This document shows, piece by piece, positions 1-8,882 of a DNA stretch of 64,000 bases (position 1 is its first letter; each line of letters opens with the position of its first letter). The translations under genes and the position numbers were made by a program. Under the pieces are notes generated by a model, which saw only the letters and a program-made list of their open reading frames with translations, did no database searches and was not told the DNA's origin. The DNA is from Advenella mandrilli (GTDB lineage: Bacteria > Pseudomonadota > Gammaproteobacteria > Burkholderiales > Burkholderiaceae_B). The stretch is taken from positions 124,001 to 188,000 of the forward strand of contig NZ_JAENGP010000005.1 in NCBI RefSeq assembly GCF_016595155.1, written 5' to 3'.

Positions 1-134
1 GTGCCTGGTGTGAATTTGAAAACGGTAAGATCTTTACGGTTTTCTTTTTTGATGCCTGCTTCGGTTACACCGATTTCTACGCCTGCGACAGGAAAAATAT
101 CTGTTTCACTGGGAATATGAAGGTTGACAGCCAT
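1..134 (-). CDS. argJ: ArgJ, glutamate N-acetyltransferase / amino-acid acetyltransferase (N-terminal part, cut by window edge)
   Basis: Forty-four codons are visible, reading leftward from the ATG at 134-132; the rest lies outside the window. The protein starts MAVNLHIPSETDIFPVAGVE and continues through GVTEAGIKKENRKDLTVFKF, which matches the start of betaproteobacterial ArgJ. That enzyme transfers the acetyl group from N-acetylornithine to glutamate, and often also acetylates glutamate de novo, in the cyclic arginine pathway. It lies downstream of the hemL terminator, so it probably has its own promoter in the 160 bases between. The call rests only on the N-terminus; the autocleavage Thr and catalytic domain cannot be seen. 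Confidence 0.85.
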   Translation of the reverse strand, partial: MAVNLHIPSETDIFPVAGVEIGVTEAGIKKENRKDLTVFKFTPG

Positions 135-296
135 TTTGCTTATCTGCCCCTGGGGTTATGGAATACCCTTAATAATAACCGCTAATATCCGCAGATGCTG
201 TAAAAAATGGTAGGGCTGAAAAAAATGTGGTGAGTGGCAGCTTCAATCACAACGGCTCCCAAGCAAGTGCCAGAATAATAAAAACGCAAAGCAATA

Positions 297-328
297 AAAA
301 TGACCGCATAAAATCATGCGGTCATTTT
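297..328 (-). terminator. Rho-independent terminator after hemL
   Basis: A perfect stem, AAAATGACCGCA (297-308) with TGCGGTCATTTT (317-328), encloses an 8-base loop. On the minus strand it is followed by a T-run, and it sits about 50 bases past the hemL stop. The A/T flanks would let it work in both directions. Confidence 0.85.
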
Positions 329-380
329 GGTGTGCAGGATAAGATTCCCGAACAGGGGATTATTGCTATTCAACCTTCAA

Positions 381-1658
381 TCAAATAGCGGCAAAAGCCT
401 TTTCAGCCGCATCCAGCGTTTGGGCAATAATGGCATCATCGTGTTTGGCCGAGACAAAACCCGCTTCAAAAGCAGACGGAGCCAGATGAACGCCCTGATC
501 CAGCATGGCATGGAAAAACACTTTGAAGGCTTCTGTATTGGAGTCGGACACTTCAGCAAAGCTGGTGGGAATGCTGTCGCGGAAATACAGGCCGAACATG
601 CCACCTACCGAGTCGGCGCAGAAAGTCACACCGGCTGCTTTGGCTCGCTCGCTTAAGCCATCAACCAGTTTTTTGGTTTGTGCGGCAAGGTGCTCATAGA
701 AACCGGGGCGTCCCAGAATGTCCAGCGTGGTCAGGCCGGCGGCAACGGAAACCGGGTTGCCGGAAAGCGTGCCTGCCTGGTAAACCGCACCTAATGGGGC
801 AATGTGTTGCATAACGTCGGCACGACCACCGAAAGCACCTACTGGCATGCCACCGCCAATCACTTTGGCCAGGGTCGTCAGGTCGGGCGTTACGCCGCTT
901 AGGCCTTGTACGCCTTGTGGCCCGGCACGAAAACCGGTCATCACTTCATCAAAAATCAGCAGGGCACCGTATTGTGTGCACAACTCACGCAGGCCTTGCA
1001 GAAAACCGGGAGCCGGTTTGATCAGGTTCATGTTGCCGGCAATGGGTTCTACAATAATGCAGGCAATGTCATCGCCGTATTCTTTGAAGGCGTTGCTAAC
1101 GGCATCAAGGTCGTTAAAGTCAAGCACGATGGTGTGTTTTACGAACTCGGGCGGTACGCCAGCCGAGGTGGGGTTGCCAAACGTAAGCAGGCCTGAACCG
1201 GCTTTAACCAGCAGGCTGTCGGCATGGCCATGGTAGCAGCCTTCAAATTTGATGATTTTGGTGCGACCGGTGGCACCACGGGCCAGGCGAATGGCGCTCA
1301 TGGTGGCTTCGGTACCCGAACTTACCAGGCGGACTTGTTCGATGGAAGGCAGGCGCTTGATAATGGCTTCGGCCAGCAGGGTTTCACCTTCGGTGGGCGC
1401 GCCAAAAGACAGGCCGTTGACGGCGGCATCTTGTACGGCTTTGACGACTTCGGGGTGGGCATGGCCAACAATGGCCGGGCCCCATGAACCCAGGTAATCA
1501 ATATATTGCTTGCCATCGGCATCCCAGATATGGGCATCGCGTGCCTTGCTAATGAAGCGGGGTGTGCCACCGACCGAGCGGAAAGCACGGACGGGAGAGT
1601 TAACACCACCGGGGATGGATTTGGCGGCGCGGGTAAAGAGTTCTTCGTTACGTGACAT
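381..1658 (-). CDS. hemL: HemL, glutamate-1-semialdehyde 2,1-aminomutase
   Basis: This 425-residue PLP enzyme converts glutamate-1-semialdehyde to 5-aminolevulinate, the C5-pathway entry into haem synthesis. Visible marks are the N-terminal [13 protein letters not shown], the PLP-side segments [15 protein letters not shown] and [18 protein letters not shown] around the PLP-binding Asp, and [18 protein letters not shown] carrying the Schiff-base lysine near residue 265. Length and motif order are normal for the family. The gene starts 5 bases after the thiE stop, so thiD, thiE and hemL read as one leftward transcript ending at the terminator at 297-328. Thiamine and haem genes are frequently neighbours in this order in Burkholderiales. 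Confidence 0.97.
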   Translation of the reverse strand: MSRNEELFTRAAKSIPGGVNSPVRAFRSVGGTPRFISKARDAHIWDADGKQYIDYLGSWGPAIVGHAHPEVVKAVQDAAVNGLSFGAPTEGETLLAEAIIKRLPSIEQVRLVSSGTEATMSAIRLARGATGRTKIIKFEGCYHGHADSLLVKAGSGLLTFGNPTSAGVPPEFVKHTIVLDFNDLDAVSNAFKEYGDDIACIIVEPIAGNMNLIKPAPGFLQGLRELCTQYGALLIFDEVMTGFRAGPQGVQGLSGVTPDLTTLAKVIGGGMPVGAFGGRADVMQHIAPLGAVYQAGTLSGNPVSVAAGLTTLDILGRPGFYEHLAAQTKKLVDGLSERAKAAGVTFCADSVGGMFGLYFRDSIPTSFAEVSDSNTEAFKVFFHAMLDQGVHLAPSAFEAGFVSAKHDDAIIAQTLDAAEKAFAAI

Positions 1659-1663
1659 GAGAT

Positions 1664-2332
1664 TCAGTTTTCAAAAAGGTTGGAAAGGGCCTTGGCCGTA
1701 CTGCGGACATCGGCTTGTTCAAACAGGCCCGAAATAACGGATATGCTGTCTGCACCGGCCTGGATGACGCGTTGGGCATTGTGGATGTCTATGCCGCCAA
1801 TACCGACCAGGGCGGGGCGGGGCGACTGCTTTCCCAACAGCTGTCTGGCAGCAGGAAAAAGATCAAGGGATGCTTTTTCGGCATCGGGTTTGACCTGTGA
1901 AGTAAACAGCGCGCCAAAGGCAATGTAGTCCAGGTCTTGTGCGATGGCCTGTTGGGCTTTATCCAGTTCATTGTAGCAGGACACCCCAATCAGTAAGGGA
2001 GCTTGCCGGTTGTGGCTGGCTGCCTGTTGCCGGACAAACCCGGGATCTGCGTCTTCACGGCCCAGATGAACACCGTCTGCGCCAATCGCCAGTGCCAGTT
2101 TCCAGTCGTCATTAATGAAAAAGAGCGTGTGGTGCTGTTTGCAAATCTCGGCCACCTGGGCGGCCTGCTTAAGGGCGGTTTCAAACGGGGTGTTTTTGCG
2201 GCGCCATTGCAGCACGTTCATCCCGCCTTCACAGGCCTGTTCAATGGCTTTGTATAGTTTGTTGATGTCGTCCCAGGCGGGGGTAATGCCATACAGTCCC
2301 CGGGGAAAGCGCAGTTTTTCAGTCATGGTCAA
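1664..2332 (-). CDS. thiE: ThiE, thiamine-phosphate synthase
   Basis: A 222-residue TIM-barrel enzyme that joins hydroxymethylpyrimidine pyrophosphate and thiazole phosphate into thiamine monophosphate. Typical ThiE marks are LQWRRKN near the start, [21 protein letters not shown] with the substrate-binding Asp and His, [16 protein letters not shown], and the phosphate-binding ALVGIGGI. Its start overlaps the end of thiD by 14 bases, so the two consecutive thiamine steps are translationally coupled. No TPP riboswitch was found upstream of this pair. Confidence 0.95.
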   Translation of the reverse strand: MTMTEKLRFPRGLYGITPAWDDINKLYKAIEQACEGGMNVLQWRRKNTPFETALKQAAQVAEICKQHHTLFFINDDWKLALAIGADGVHLGREDADPGFVRQQAASHNRQAPLLIGVSCYNELDKAQQAIAQDLDYIAFGALFTSQVKPDAEKASLDLFPAARQLLGKQSPRPALVGIGGIDIHNAQRVIQAGADSISVISGLFEQADVRSTAKALSNLFEN

Positions 2333-3113
2333 TTCGGTTGGGCATGGGGTTTCCCATGCCTAATGGGTAACATTTTTCAAGGATGGAGTGGGCATATTGT
2401 ATGGCTTTTTCAGAGGCCTGCAAAACGGGCATGCCTTTTGCCAGGTAACAGCAAAGGGCCGTACTGACAATGTCTCCGGCTTCGGCGTGGCGGTCTGGGT
2501 AGCTGGCATTAACAGTCTGTGTACTGTCAGGGTCGTACAGTATATTTGCTTTTTGTTTGCCTTCAATGGGTTGCGCCAGTAACAGGCAATGGCCGGAGCC
2601 TTGTTCCAATAGGGACTGGATGAAATCTTGTGTGCTGCCGTTGTCATCGCCTGTCCATTGATTGAGATAGGTGTAATCAAGCACGACGGTGTGGGCAAGG
2701 GGCAGCAACAAGTCCTTGACCGTATGGATGATGTCTTCTATTTCTTCAGGGTCGGGGTGGTTAAGGGCATTAAAAAAGGTTTTGCCAAGATACACCACCA
2801 GGGGGGCGGTCTCGTAGTCGGCCGCGACTTGGGCGATAACGCTCACGGTTTCTGTTGAATAGAAGCCATCGGCCATAATGGCCTGGACGGCGCAGTCTTC
2901 AAGCAGGCAACGCGCCTGGTTGTTTAATATTTCCGGATCAACCGGATGGATGGATTCGGTGGCGACGGTGTCCTGTACGGCCAAGGCCGTGATGGATGAT
3001 AGCGGATGGCATTTCAGGCGGTTTGCGGTAATCGCGCAGGCAGGCAGGCCCGACCGTCCGCTAGGGTCGAAAACATTGAAAAATAATACGGTTGCGGGTA
3101 AGGAATTGGACAC
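2319..3113 (-). CDS. thiD: ThiD, hydroxymethylpyrimidine / phosphomethylpyrimidine kinase
   Basis: A 264-residue ribokinase-fold kinase that supplies hydroxymethylpyrimidine pyrophosphate to ThiE. It has the ThiD opening VLFFNVFDPSGRSGL, which binds the pyrimidine, followed by HPLSSITALAVQDT. The C-terminal anion-hole region is DRHAEAGDIVSTALCCYLA in place of the more usual GTGC/GTGD form, so the phosphoryl-transfer loop is slightly divergent. It is the first gene of the leftward thiD-thiE-hemL run and is divergent from the rubredoxin gene. ThiD is the best fit given the neighbour; specificity for the second phosphorylation is inferred. Confidence 0.9.
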   Translation of the reverse strand: MSNSLPATVLFFNVFDPSGRSGLPACAITANRLKCHPLSSITALAVQDTVATESIHPVDPEILNNQARCLLEDCAVQAIMADGFYSTETVSVIAQVAADYETAPLVVYLGKTFFNALNHPDPEEIEDIIHTVKDLLLPLAHTVVLDYTYLNQWTGDDNGSTQDFIQSLLEQGSGHCLLLAQPIEGKQKANILYDPDSTQTVNASYPDRHAEAGDIVSTALCCYLAKGMPVLQASEKAIQYAHSILEKCYPLGMGNPMPNRIDHD

Positions 3114-3239
3114 AATCTGGCTTTGTTTCTGTACTATTGAGATTATTGGATTGTAGCCATTTTCGATAAATTGAATATCGGGAATGATTTCAAACTAAAA
3201 TTAAGGTTTTATTTTTATTTATTGTTGGAAAGTATTTTT

Positions 3240-3404
3240 ATGCGCACTTGGATGTGTTTGATTTGTGGTTGGGTTTATGATGAAGAAGCCGGATTGCCCG
3301 AAGAGGGTATTGCGCCGGGTACTAAATGGGAAGACGTTCCGCCAAATTGGGTCTGTCCTGAATGCGGTGCCCGCAAGGAAGATTTTGAAATGATGGAAAT
3401 CTGA
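3240..3404 (+). CDS. Rubredoxin
   Basis: A 54-residue iron protein starting MRTWMCLICGWVYDEEAG, with the two CxxC pairs (MCLIC near residues 6-9 and VCPEC near 39-42) that hold one iron atom. Length and spacing are exactly those of small bacterial rubredoxins, which pass single electrons to alkane hydroxylases or oxygen-defence enzymes. An in-frame start exists further upstream at 3171, but the added residues have no rubredoxin character and would overlap the promoter region, so 3240 is preferred. It may share a transcript with yqgE 36 bases downstream. Confidence 0.95.
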   Translation: MRTWMCLICGWVYDEEAGLPEEGIAPGTKWEDVPPNWVCPECGARKEDFEMMEI

Positions 3405-3440
3405 TAAACAGTTAAAACAATACAACCCAGGGAGTCAATC

Positions 3441-4022
3441 ATGGAAGAACAGTCAGTGTCCACCGAGTCCGGCTTCATGAGCATGGCCAATCAGTTCCTG
3501 ATGGCCATGCCTTCACAAAACTCCGATCTTTTTGAAGGCGGCGTGGTTTATGTTTGCGAGCACTCAGAACAGGGTGCGCTGGGGTTACTGCTAAACCGGC
3601 CAACTGATTTGTCTGTGAAAACCCTGCTCGAACGGCTGGATCTTGGCATTCAGGAAGACCAGCTCCAGGGGGTTGTTTATTATGGCGGTCCGGTGCAAAC
3701 CGACCGCGGTTTCGTGTTGCACAGCCCGGTGCGCAATTATCGCTCAAGTGTTCTCGTGGGCGATATGGCGCTAACTACTTCACGTGATGTTCTTGAAGAA
3801 GTGGCTCAGGGTAAGGGCCCTGAAAAAGTGTTTATCTCGCTGGGTTATTCGGGCTGGGATGCCGGGCAACTGGAGCAGGAAATTGTTGATAATGCCTGGC
3901 TCAATGTAGATGCCGACATGTCCGTGATTTTTGACAAGGCACCTGCCGAACGTTATGTGGCCGCCCTGGCGTTGCTGGGCATCGAGCCTTCTGCCCTGAC
4001 AGGTGAATCGGGGCATGCCTGA
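3441..4022 (+). CDS. YqgE/AlgH family protein (UPF0301)
   Basis: A 193-residue protein of the YqgE/AlgH family: NQFLMAMPSQNSDLFEGGVVYVCEHSEQGALGLLLNRP is the hallmark N-terminal block, followed by YYGGPVQTDRGFVLH and LGYSGWDAGQLEQEI. The biochemical role is not settled; AlgH was named for an effect on alginate in Pseudomonas. It has a good ribosome site (GGGAG) before ATG 3441. Its end overlaps the start of ruvX, an arrangement conserved in many proteobacteria. Confidence 0.93.
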   Translation: MEEQSVSTESGFMSMANQFLMAMPSQNSDLFEGGVVYVCEHSEQGALGLLLNRPTDLSVKTLLERLDLGIQEDQLQGVVYYGGPVQTDRGFVLHSPVRNYRSSVLVGDMALTTSRDVLEEVAQGKGPEKVFISLGYSGWDAGQLEQEIVDNAWLNVDADMSVIFDKAPAERYVAALALLGIEPSALTGESGHA

Positions 4023-4410
4023 GCAGACTTTTCTGGCCTTTGATTTTGGCCTGAAAAAAATTGGTGTTGCCATTGGCAACAGCCTGACTAAAAGTGCCCG
4101 TCCGTTATGTGTTCTGAAACCGGTAACCAAACAGGCCCGTTTCGAGCAAATCGCCCAACTTCTTCATGAATGGCAGCCCGACTGTATTATCGTCGGCCTG
4201 CCGCTTACCCTTGATGGCCAGGAACAACCTGCTTCACTGCAAAGCAGGCGTTTTGCCAACCAGCTTAATGGACGCTTCGCTATCAAGGTCGAAATGGAGG
4301 ATGAGCGGGGGTCCAGTCTCGAGGCCCAGTCGTATCTGGGCAACAATAATGATGACGATGCGGTGGCCGCATCCATCATTTTGCAACGTTATCTGGATAA
4401 GCTGGCGTAA
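4015..4410 (+). CDS. ruvX: RuvX/YqgF, putative pre-16S rRNA nuclease / Holliday junction resolvase
   Basis: A 131-residue RNase H-fold protein. LAFDFGLKKIGVAIGN gives the first acidic residue, IIVGLPLTLDGQEQP is the conserved central loop, EDERGSSLEAQ the second acidic site, and DDDAVAASIILQRYLD the C-terminal acidic site. In Escherichia coli the protein trims the 5' end of 16S rRNA; an older view is Holliday junction resolution. A GTG at 4003 is also in frame; the ATG at 4015 is preferred because the protein then begins as family members do. It overlaps the yqgE stop by 8 bases. Confidence 0.93.
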   Translation: MPEQTFLAFDFGLKKIGVAIGNSLTKSARPLCVLKPVTKQARFEQIAQLLHEWQPDCIIVGLPLTLDGQEQPASLQSRRFANQLNGRFAIKVEMEDERGSSLEAQSYLGNNNDDDAVAASIILQRYLDKLA

Positions 4411-4450
4411 AATGACAAAAACATGATTTTGACAATTACAGGAAGAAATA

Positions 4451-4975
4451 ATGGAGTTAACCCTACCTAGAGCAGAAGACTTGTATGCGCACATGAAAAA
4501 GGGCATACAAGATCTTCTTGGGAAACTTGATCCTGATTCGGTGCATCTGGTTGGCATTTATTCGGGCGGTGCCTGGTTGGTCGAAAGGCTGCAGAAAGAC
4601 CTCAAGATGCAAAACCCGTCGGGGGTTATCAATACCAGCCTGTATCGGGACGATTTTCATAAAATCGGCTTGCATTCACAGGTTTTGCCCAGTTCCATTC
4701 CTTTCGAGGTTAATGGCAAGCATATCATCATGGTGGATGATATTTTATATACCGGCCGTACCACACGGGCTGCCATGAACGAGCTGTTCGATTACGGACG
4801 TCCGGCTTCCATTTCCCTGGCCGTGCTTATAGACCGCGGCGGGCGTGAGTTGCCCGTGTCGCCCAACGTGTGCGGAGGGGTGATTCCTCTGGACAAAGGA
4901 ACCAACTTCGTTCTTTCACAAAATGAACAGCGATTATTTGATATTGATTTAAAAAAGGAAAACGTCGGTGCATAA
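4451..4975 (+). CDS. pyrR: PyrR, phosphoribosyltransferase-fold pyrimidine regulator / uracil phosphoribosyltransferase
   Basis: A 174-residue PRTase-fold protein with the PRPP loop [17 protein letters not shown] and the C-terminal [15 protein letters not shown]. Bacterial PyrR proteins act as UMP-sensing RNA-binding attenuators, uracil phosphoribosyltransferases, or both. It heads the pyrR-pyrB-pyrX run and overlaps pyrB by 8 bases, so a role in pyrimidine control fits. No clear PyrR-binding leader or attenuator was seen in the 40 bases before its start, so its mode of action here is open. Confidence 0.93.
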   Translation: MELTLPRAEDLYAHMKKGIQDLLGKLDPDSVHLVGIYSGGAWLVERLQKDLKMQNPSGVINTSLYRDDFHKIGLHSQVLPSSIPFEVNGKHIIMVDDILYTGRTTRAAMNELFDYGRPASISLAVLIDRGGRELPVSPNVCGGVIPLDKGTNFVLSQNEQRLFDIDLKKENVGA

Positions 4976-5921
4976 TCCTCAGCTTAATCGACACGGAGAG
5001 TTAACGCATTTACTGAGTACAGAGGGACTGCCAAAAGATATTCTTACTCATATACTTGATACCGCACAAACCTTTGTTCCCCTGGCCGAACGCGAGGTTA
5101 AGAAAGTGCCGCTGTTGCGCGGCAAAAGTGTTTTCAATCTTTTCTTTGAAAACTCAACACGTACCCGGACCACCTTTGAAATAGCGGCAAAGCGTTTGTC
5201 GGCAGATGTATTCAACCTGAATATCAACGCCTCTTCAGCGTCCAAGGGCGAGTCCCTGCTTGATACCATCAGTAATTTAACGGCTATGCAGGCCGATATT
5301 TTTGTGGTCAGGCACGAAGCCAGTGGCGCGCCTTATCTTATTGCCCAGCATGTCGAGCCGCATATTCATGTGGTTAACGCCGGTGATGGCCGCCATGCAC
5401 ACCCTACCCAGGGTCTGCTTGACATGTATACCATCCGTCATTTCAAGAAAGACTTCTCCAATTTAACGGTCGCCATTGTGGGCGATATTTTGCATTCGCG
5501 TGTGGCCCGTTCTGACATTCATGCCTTAACTACACTGGGTGCGGCCGAGATCCGTGCCATTGCCCCATTGACCCTGTTGCCTGGCGGGCTTGAGCAAATG
5601 GGTGTTCGCGTATTTACCGATATGGAGCAGGGCCTCAAAGACGTAGACGTGATTATCATGCTGCGCCTGCAAAATGAGCGTATGAAAGGTGCGTTACTGC
5701 CTTCCGCACAAGAATATTTCAAGCACTATGGCTTAACACGGGAAAAACTGGCCTATGCCAAACCAGATGCCATCGTTATGCATCCCGGTCCCATGAACCG
5801 GGGGGTTGAAATTGATTCCTCCGTTGCCGATGGCAACCAGGCAGTCATTCTGAATCAGGTGAATTTTGGGATTGCAGTCCGGATGGCGGTGATGAGTATT
5901 GTGGCAGGAGCTAGTCTGTGA
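4968..5921 (+). CDS. pyrB: PyrB, aspartate carbamoyltransferase catalytic subunit
   Basis: A 317-residue enzyme making carbamoyl-aspartate, the committed step of UMP synthesis. The carbamoyl-phosphate loop [12 protein letters not shown], the [12 protein letters not shown] block and the C-terminal [12 protein letters not shown] are all present. It starts at a GTG overlapping pyrR. The N-terminal extension (about [18 protein letters not shown]) resembles that of the Pseudomonas-type class A enzyme, in which the extension binds regulatory nucleotides. It overlaps the next gene by 4 bases (5918-5921), matching the coupled pyrB-pyrC' arrangement known in Pseudomonas. Confidence 0.97.
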   Translation: MHNPQLNRHGELTHLLSTEGLPKDILTHILDTAQTFVPLAEREVKKVPLLRGKSVFNLFFENSTRTRTTFEIAAKRLSADVFNLNINASSASKGESLLDTISNLTAMQADIFVVRHEASGAPYLIAQHVEPHIHVVNAGDGRHAHPTQGLLDMYTIRHFKKDFSNLTVAIVGDILHSRVARSDIHALTTLGAAEIRAIAPLTLLPGGLEQMGVRVFTDMEQGLKDVDVIIMLRLQNERMKGALLPSAQEYFKHYGLTREKLAYAKPDAIVMHPGPMNRGVEIDSSVADGNQAVILNQVNFGIAVRMAVMSIVAGASL

Positions 5922-7213
5922 AAATTTTGATTAAAAACGGTCGTTTGCTTGATCCTAAAAATGGCATCGACCAAACATGTGATATTGCCATTGCCTCCGG
6001 ACGTGTGGTGGGAATTGGCAATCTCGATCCTTCTTTCGAGGCCAAACGGGTTGTTGATGCCCAGGGGCTGGCGGTAGTGCCTGGTCTGATCGATTTGTCT
6101 GTCCGGTTGCGAGAGCCCGGCTTCGAGCACCGTGCAACGCTTGAGTCCGAGATGAACGCCTCTTTGGCGGGCGGTGTGACCAGCCTGGTTATCCCGCCCG
6201 ATACCGATCCGGTGCTTGATGAACCTGGTCTGGTGGAAATGCTTAAACATCGTGCCAAACAGCTGAACCAGGCCAACCTATATCCATTGGGGGCCATGAC
6301 GCTGGGCCTGAAAGGCGAAACCATTACCGAAATGGCCGAGCTGACTGAAGCCGGCTGTGTGGCTTTTTCGCAAGCGGTGCATCCACTGATTGATTACGGC
6401 GTGCTGTACAGAACCATGTTGTATGCCAAAACCTACGACTATACCCTATGGCTGTACCCCTTTGATGCATCCCTTTCCAAGGGGGGCGTAGCTGCCAGTG
6501 GTCCGTTTGCCTCTCGCACCGGGTTGGCGGGTGTTCCTGTGCAGGCTGAAACTATTGCCTTGCATGCCCTGTTTGAATTGCAAAAAAGTACCGGTGTGCG
6601 TTTGCATTTGTGTCGTGTTTCAAGTGCAGCCGGCCTGGATCTGGTGCGCAAGGCCAAGGCGGAAGGTTTGCCGGTCAGTTGCGATGTTTCCATTAACCAG
6701 ATTCATCTGATCGACCAGGATATCGGTTTCTTTGACAGCAACTATCGTCTGGACCCACCTTTGCGGTCACAGCGAGACCGTGATGCCATTCGCCAGGGTC
6801 TGGCCGATGGCACGATTGATGCGATTTGCTCTGACCACACGCCTGTTGATGACGATGGCAAATTGCTGCCGTTTTCCGAAGCAGAGCAGGGTGCAACCGG
6901 CGTCGAGTTATTGTTTTCCCTGGTTTATAAATGGGCCCTGGAAACCAAAACACCTGTGCTGGATGCCTTGGCCAAAATCACTACGCAACCGGCTTCTATC
7001 TTGTTGTCCGGTGCACCTGCCTTACCGCCTTGCGGTCAGCTGGATATCGGTGCGCCTGCCGACCTGGCATTGGTGGATCTTGATGCGGCTTGGGTGGTTA
7101 ATCGTGAATCCATTTCCAGCCAGAGCTGCCATACGCCATTTTTTGGTTATGAACTGCCGGCCAAGGTCAAAATGACACTGGTGGGTGGACGGGTTGTGTG
7201 GGAGTCGGCTTGA
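5918..7213 (+). CDS. pyrX: PyrX (PyrC'), catalytically dead dihydroorotase-like subunit of aspartate carbamoyltransferase
   Basis: A 431-residue amidohydrolase-fold protein clearly related to type I dihydroorotase, but with its metal ligands replaced. The usual HxH of PGLIDxHVHLREPG reads [14 protein letters not shown]; the MPNTNP motif reads PPDTDP; the histidine of HxCHVS is arginine (LHLCRVSS). SDHTP keeps only the late Asp-His. In Pseudomonas such a protein (PyrC') has no activity and holds PyrB in a dodecameric complex, and the 4-base overlap with pyrB supports the same job here. A separate active dihydroorotase must then exist elsewhere in the genome. Confidence 0.88.
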   Translation: MKILIKNGRLLDPKNGIDQTCDIAIASGRVVGIGNLDPSFEAKRVVDAQGLAVVPGLIDLSVRLREPGFEHRATLESEMNASLAGGVTSLVIPPDTDPVLDEPGLVEMLKHRAKQLNQANLYPLGAMTLGLKGETITEMAELTEAGCVAFSQAVHPLIDYGVLYRTMLYAKTYDYTLWLYPFDASLSKGGVAASGPFASRTGLAGVPVQAETIALHALFELQKSTGVRLHLCRVSSAAGLDLVRKAKAEGLPVSCDVSINQIHLIDQDIGFFDSNYRLDPPLRSQRDRDAIRQGLADGTIDAICSDHTPVDDDGKLLPFSEAEQGATGVELLFSLVYKWALETKTPVLDALAKITTQPASILLSGAPALPPCGQLDIGAPADLALVDLDAAWVVNRESISSQSCHTPFFGYELPAKVKMTLVGGRVVWESA

Positions 7214-7968
7214 TTCTACGTGTAATACGTTTTAGCCTAAGGGCTCCCGCACTGATTCTGTTATTAGCGTTTGGTATTGCAACCTCATTTCTGCTGTATT
7301 CATTCCTTAAACAGCCAATACGGGAAAAAATCACCCGATGCTGGTCATGGATTTTAATGAAAGTCTGTGGCGTGCGGATTGTTGTTGAAGGGCAACCCAT
7401 CCTGAAAGGCGCGGTGATGTGGGTGGCCAATCATGTGTCATGGATTGATATCTTTATCCTGAACAGCTGTCGCACCACTTCGTTCATTGCGAAAAGCGAA
7501 ATCAGGAAATGGCCGGTGATTGGCTGGCTGGTGGCTTCGGTTGGCACGATTTTTATTGAACGGGGCCAGCGCCATGCCATTTCCCGGGTCAGCAAGTCTA
7601 TCCTTGATCTTTTTCGGCAGGATGCCTGTGTTGGCCTGTTTCCTGAAGGCACCACCTCGGATGGCATGGACATGCGTTCTTTGCATACCAGCCTGTTTGA
7701 GCCGCCACTCAGGGCGATGGTGCCCATTCAGCCAGTAGCGCTGGTGTTCATGCTGAATGGACAGCGTAGTGGCGCCATGGCCTTCGTGGGCGAGCAAACC
7801 CTGGTCAATAACATCTGGCATTTGCTTAGTTCGCGGGGTGTTCTGGTTTATGTCCGTTTCCTTGAACCGCTTAACCGGCCAGGTGAGCCTGTTGATGCCA
7901 CCCGTACCGAAATTGCCAGTGAAATCCGTACGGCTATCATTCATGAGCTGAAAAAAGAGTTGCCCTGA
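7198..7968 (+). CDS. PlsC-like 1-acyl-sn-glycerol-3-phosphate acyltransferase
   Basis: A 256-residue membrane acyltransferase with an N-terminal hydrophobic segment (ALILLLAFGIATSFLLYSF), the catalytic NHVSWID (HX4D), GTIFIERGQR, and the substrate-binding FPEGTTSDG. It should acylate lysophosphatidic acid or a related lysolipid. The GTG at 7198 lies inside pyrX and overlaps it by 16 bases; a TTG at 7210 is an alternative start. It ends the rightward pyr run and is followed by a strong terminator. The exact lipid substrate cannot be told from sequence. Confidence 0.9.
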   Translation: MGVGLILRVIRFSLRAPALILLLAFGIATSFLLYSFLKQPIREKITRCWSWILMKVCGVRIVVEGQPILKGAVMWVANHVSWIDIFILNSCRTTSFIAKSEIRKWPVIGWLVASVGTIFIERGQRHAISRVSKSILDLFRQDACVGLFPEGTTSDGMDMRSLHTSLFEPPLRAMVPIQPVALVFMLNGQRSGAMAFVGEQTLVNNIWHLLSSRGVLVYVRFLEPLNRPGEPVDATRTEIASEIRTAIIHELKKELP

Positions 7969-7983
7969 TCAAACGGTAGCAAT

Positions 7984-8026
7984 AAAAAAACCACTATTCC
8001 AATCTGCTAGGAATAGTGGTTTTTTT
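7984..8026. terminator. Bidirectional rho-independent terminator between plsC-like and apaH
   Basis: The stem AAAAAAACCACTATTCC / GGAATAGTGGTTTTTT (arms 7984-8000 and 8010-8026) has a 9-base loop and T-runs on both strands. It lies between two converging genes and can end both transcripts. Confidence 0.9.
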
Positions 8027-8060
8027 ATGGTGCTGGCATGGCAGTCTTATGCTTGTGCCA

Positions 8061-8870
8061 TCAGTTTCTTGCCGCAATCTGGATCAGCTTTCTGTCGTTA
8101 AGGCGAATGGCGGTTAATTTGCCGCCCCACACGTAGCCGGTATCAAGGGCAATCAGGTGTTCGCGCAATAGCAATCCCAGCGTGGACCAATGGCCAAAAA
8201 TAATGGTGTTATCAATGGTTTTACGGCCAGGCACTTCAAACCATGGGATCAGTCCCTGATTGCAGCCAGGTGCTTCTTTGGATGCAAAGTCCATATGGCC
8301 TTTGGTGGTGCATAAGCGGATGCGGGTAAGGGCGTTGATAATAACCCGCAGACGTTTTGAGCCTTCAAGGGATTCTTTCCATTGGGAGGGTTCATTGCCG
8401 TACATGTTTTGCAGGTTTTTTTTCCAGTCGCGCGAGCGCAGGGACTCGGCAGCCTCGTTGGCCAGGCGCAAGGTGGTGGCCAGGTCCCATTTGGCCATGA
8501 CACCTGCATGTACCATCAGGTGCCCGTAATCGTAATGGGCCAGCGGACGATGCCTGAGCCAGTTAATCAGGTCCTTGGCATCGTTGGCATTCAGGATGTC
8601 GTTGATGGTGTCCGATTTGTTCTGCCGCCGGATACCGGCGTAAACAGCCAGCAAATGCAGGTCATGGTTGCCCAGGATACACACGGCCCTGTCACCCAGC
8701 TCAATCAGGCGCCTGAGTGTGCGTAATGAGTTGGGGCCTCGGTTGATCAGATCTCCGGCAAACCAAAGCTCACAGTTGGGGTCCTCTTTTATTTCGGGAT
8801 GTTCAAGCAGGGCGTCAAGGGCATTGCAGCAGCCTTGCAAGTCGCCTACTGCCCAAATGTTTTTATTCAT
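8061..8870 (-). CDS. apaH: ApaH, symmetrical bis(5'-nucleosyl)-tetraphosphatase
   Basis: A 269-residue metallophosphatase that splits Ap4A into two ADP and so removes alarmone or non-canonical RNA caps. The phosphoesterase motifs are in order: [45 protein letters not shown], and later MVHAGV and FGHW. Length is normal. It starts 12 bases after lptG on the same strand and probably shares its transcript. Confidence 0.95.
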   Translation of the reverse strand: MNKNIWAVGDLQGCCNALDALLEHPEIKEDPNCELWFAGDLINRGPNSLRTLRRLIELGDRAVCILGNHDLHLLAVYAGIRRQNKSDTINDILNANDAKDLINWLRHRPLAHYDYGHLMVHAGVMAKWDLATTLRLANEAAESLRSRDWKKNLQNMYGNEPSQWKESLEGSKRLRVIINALTRIRLCTTKGHMDFASKEAPGCNQGLIPWFEVPGRKTIDNTIIFGHWSTLGLLLREHLIALDTGYVWGGKLTAIRLNDRKLIQIAARN

Positions 8871-8882
8871 AAATTAACCTTG

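Noticed and set aside
3114-3239. TPP riboswitch before thiD
   Set aside because: The CTGAGA core of the thi element was not found in the intergenic sequence on the thiD strand.
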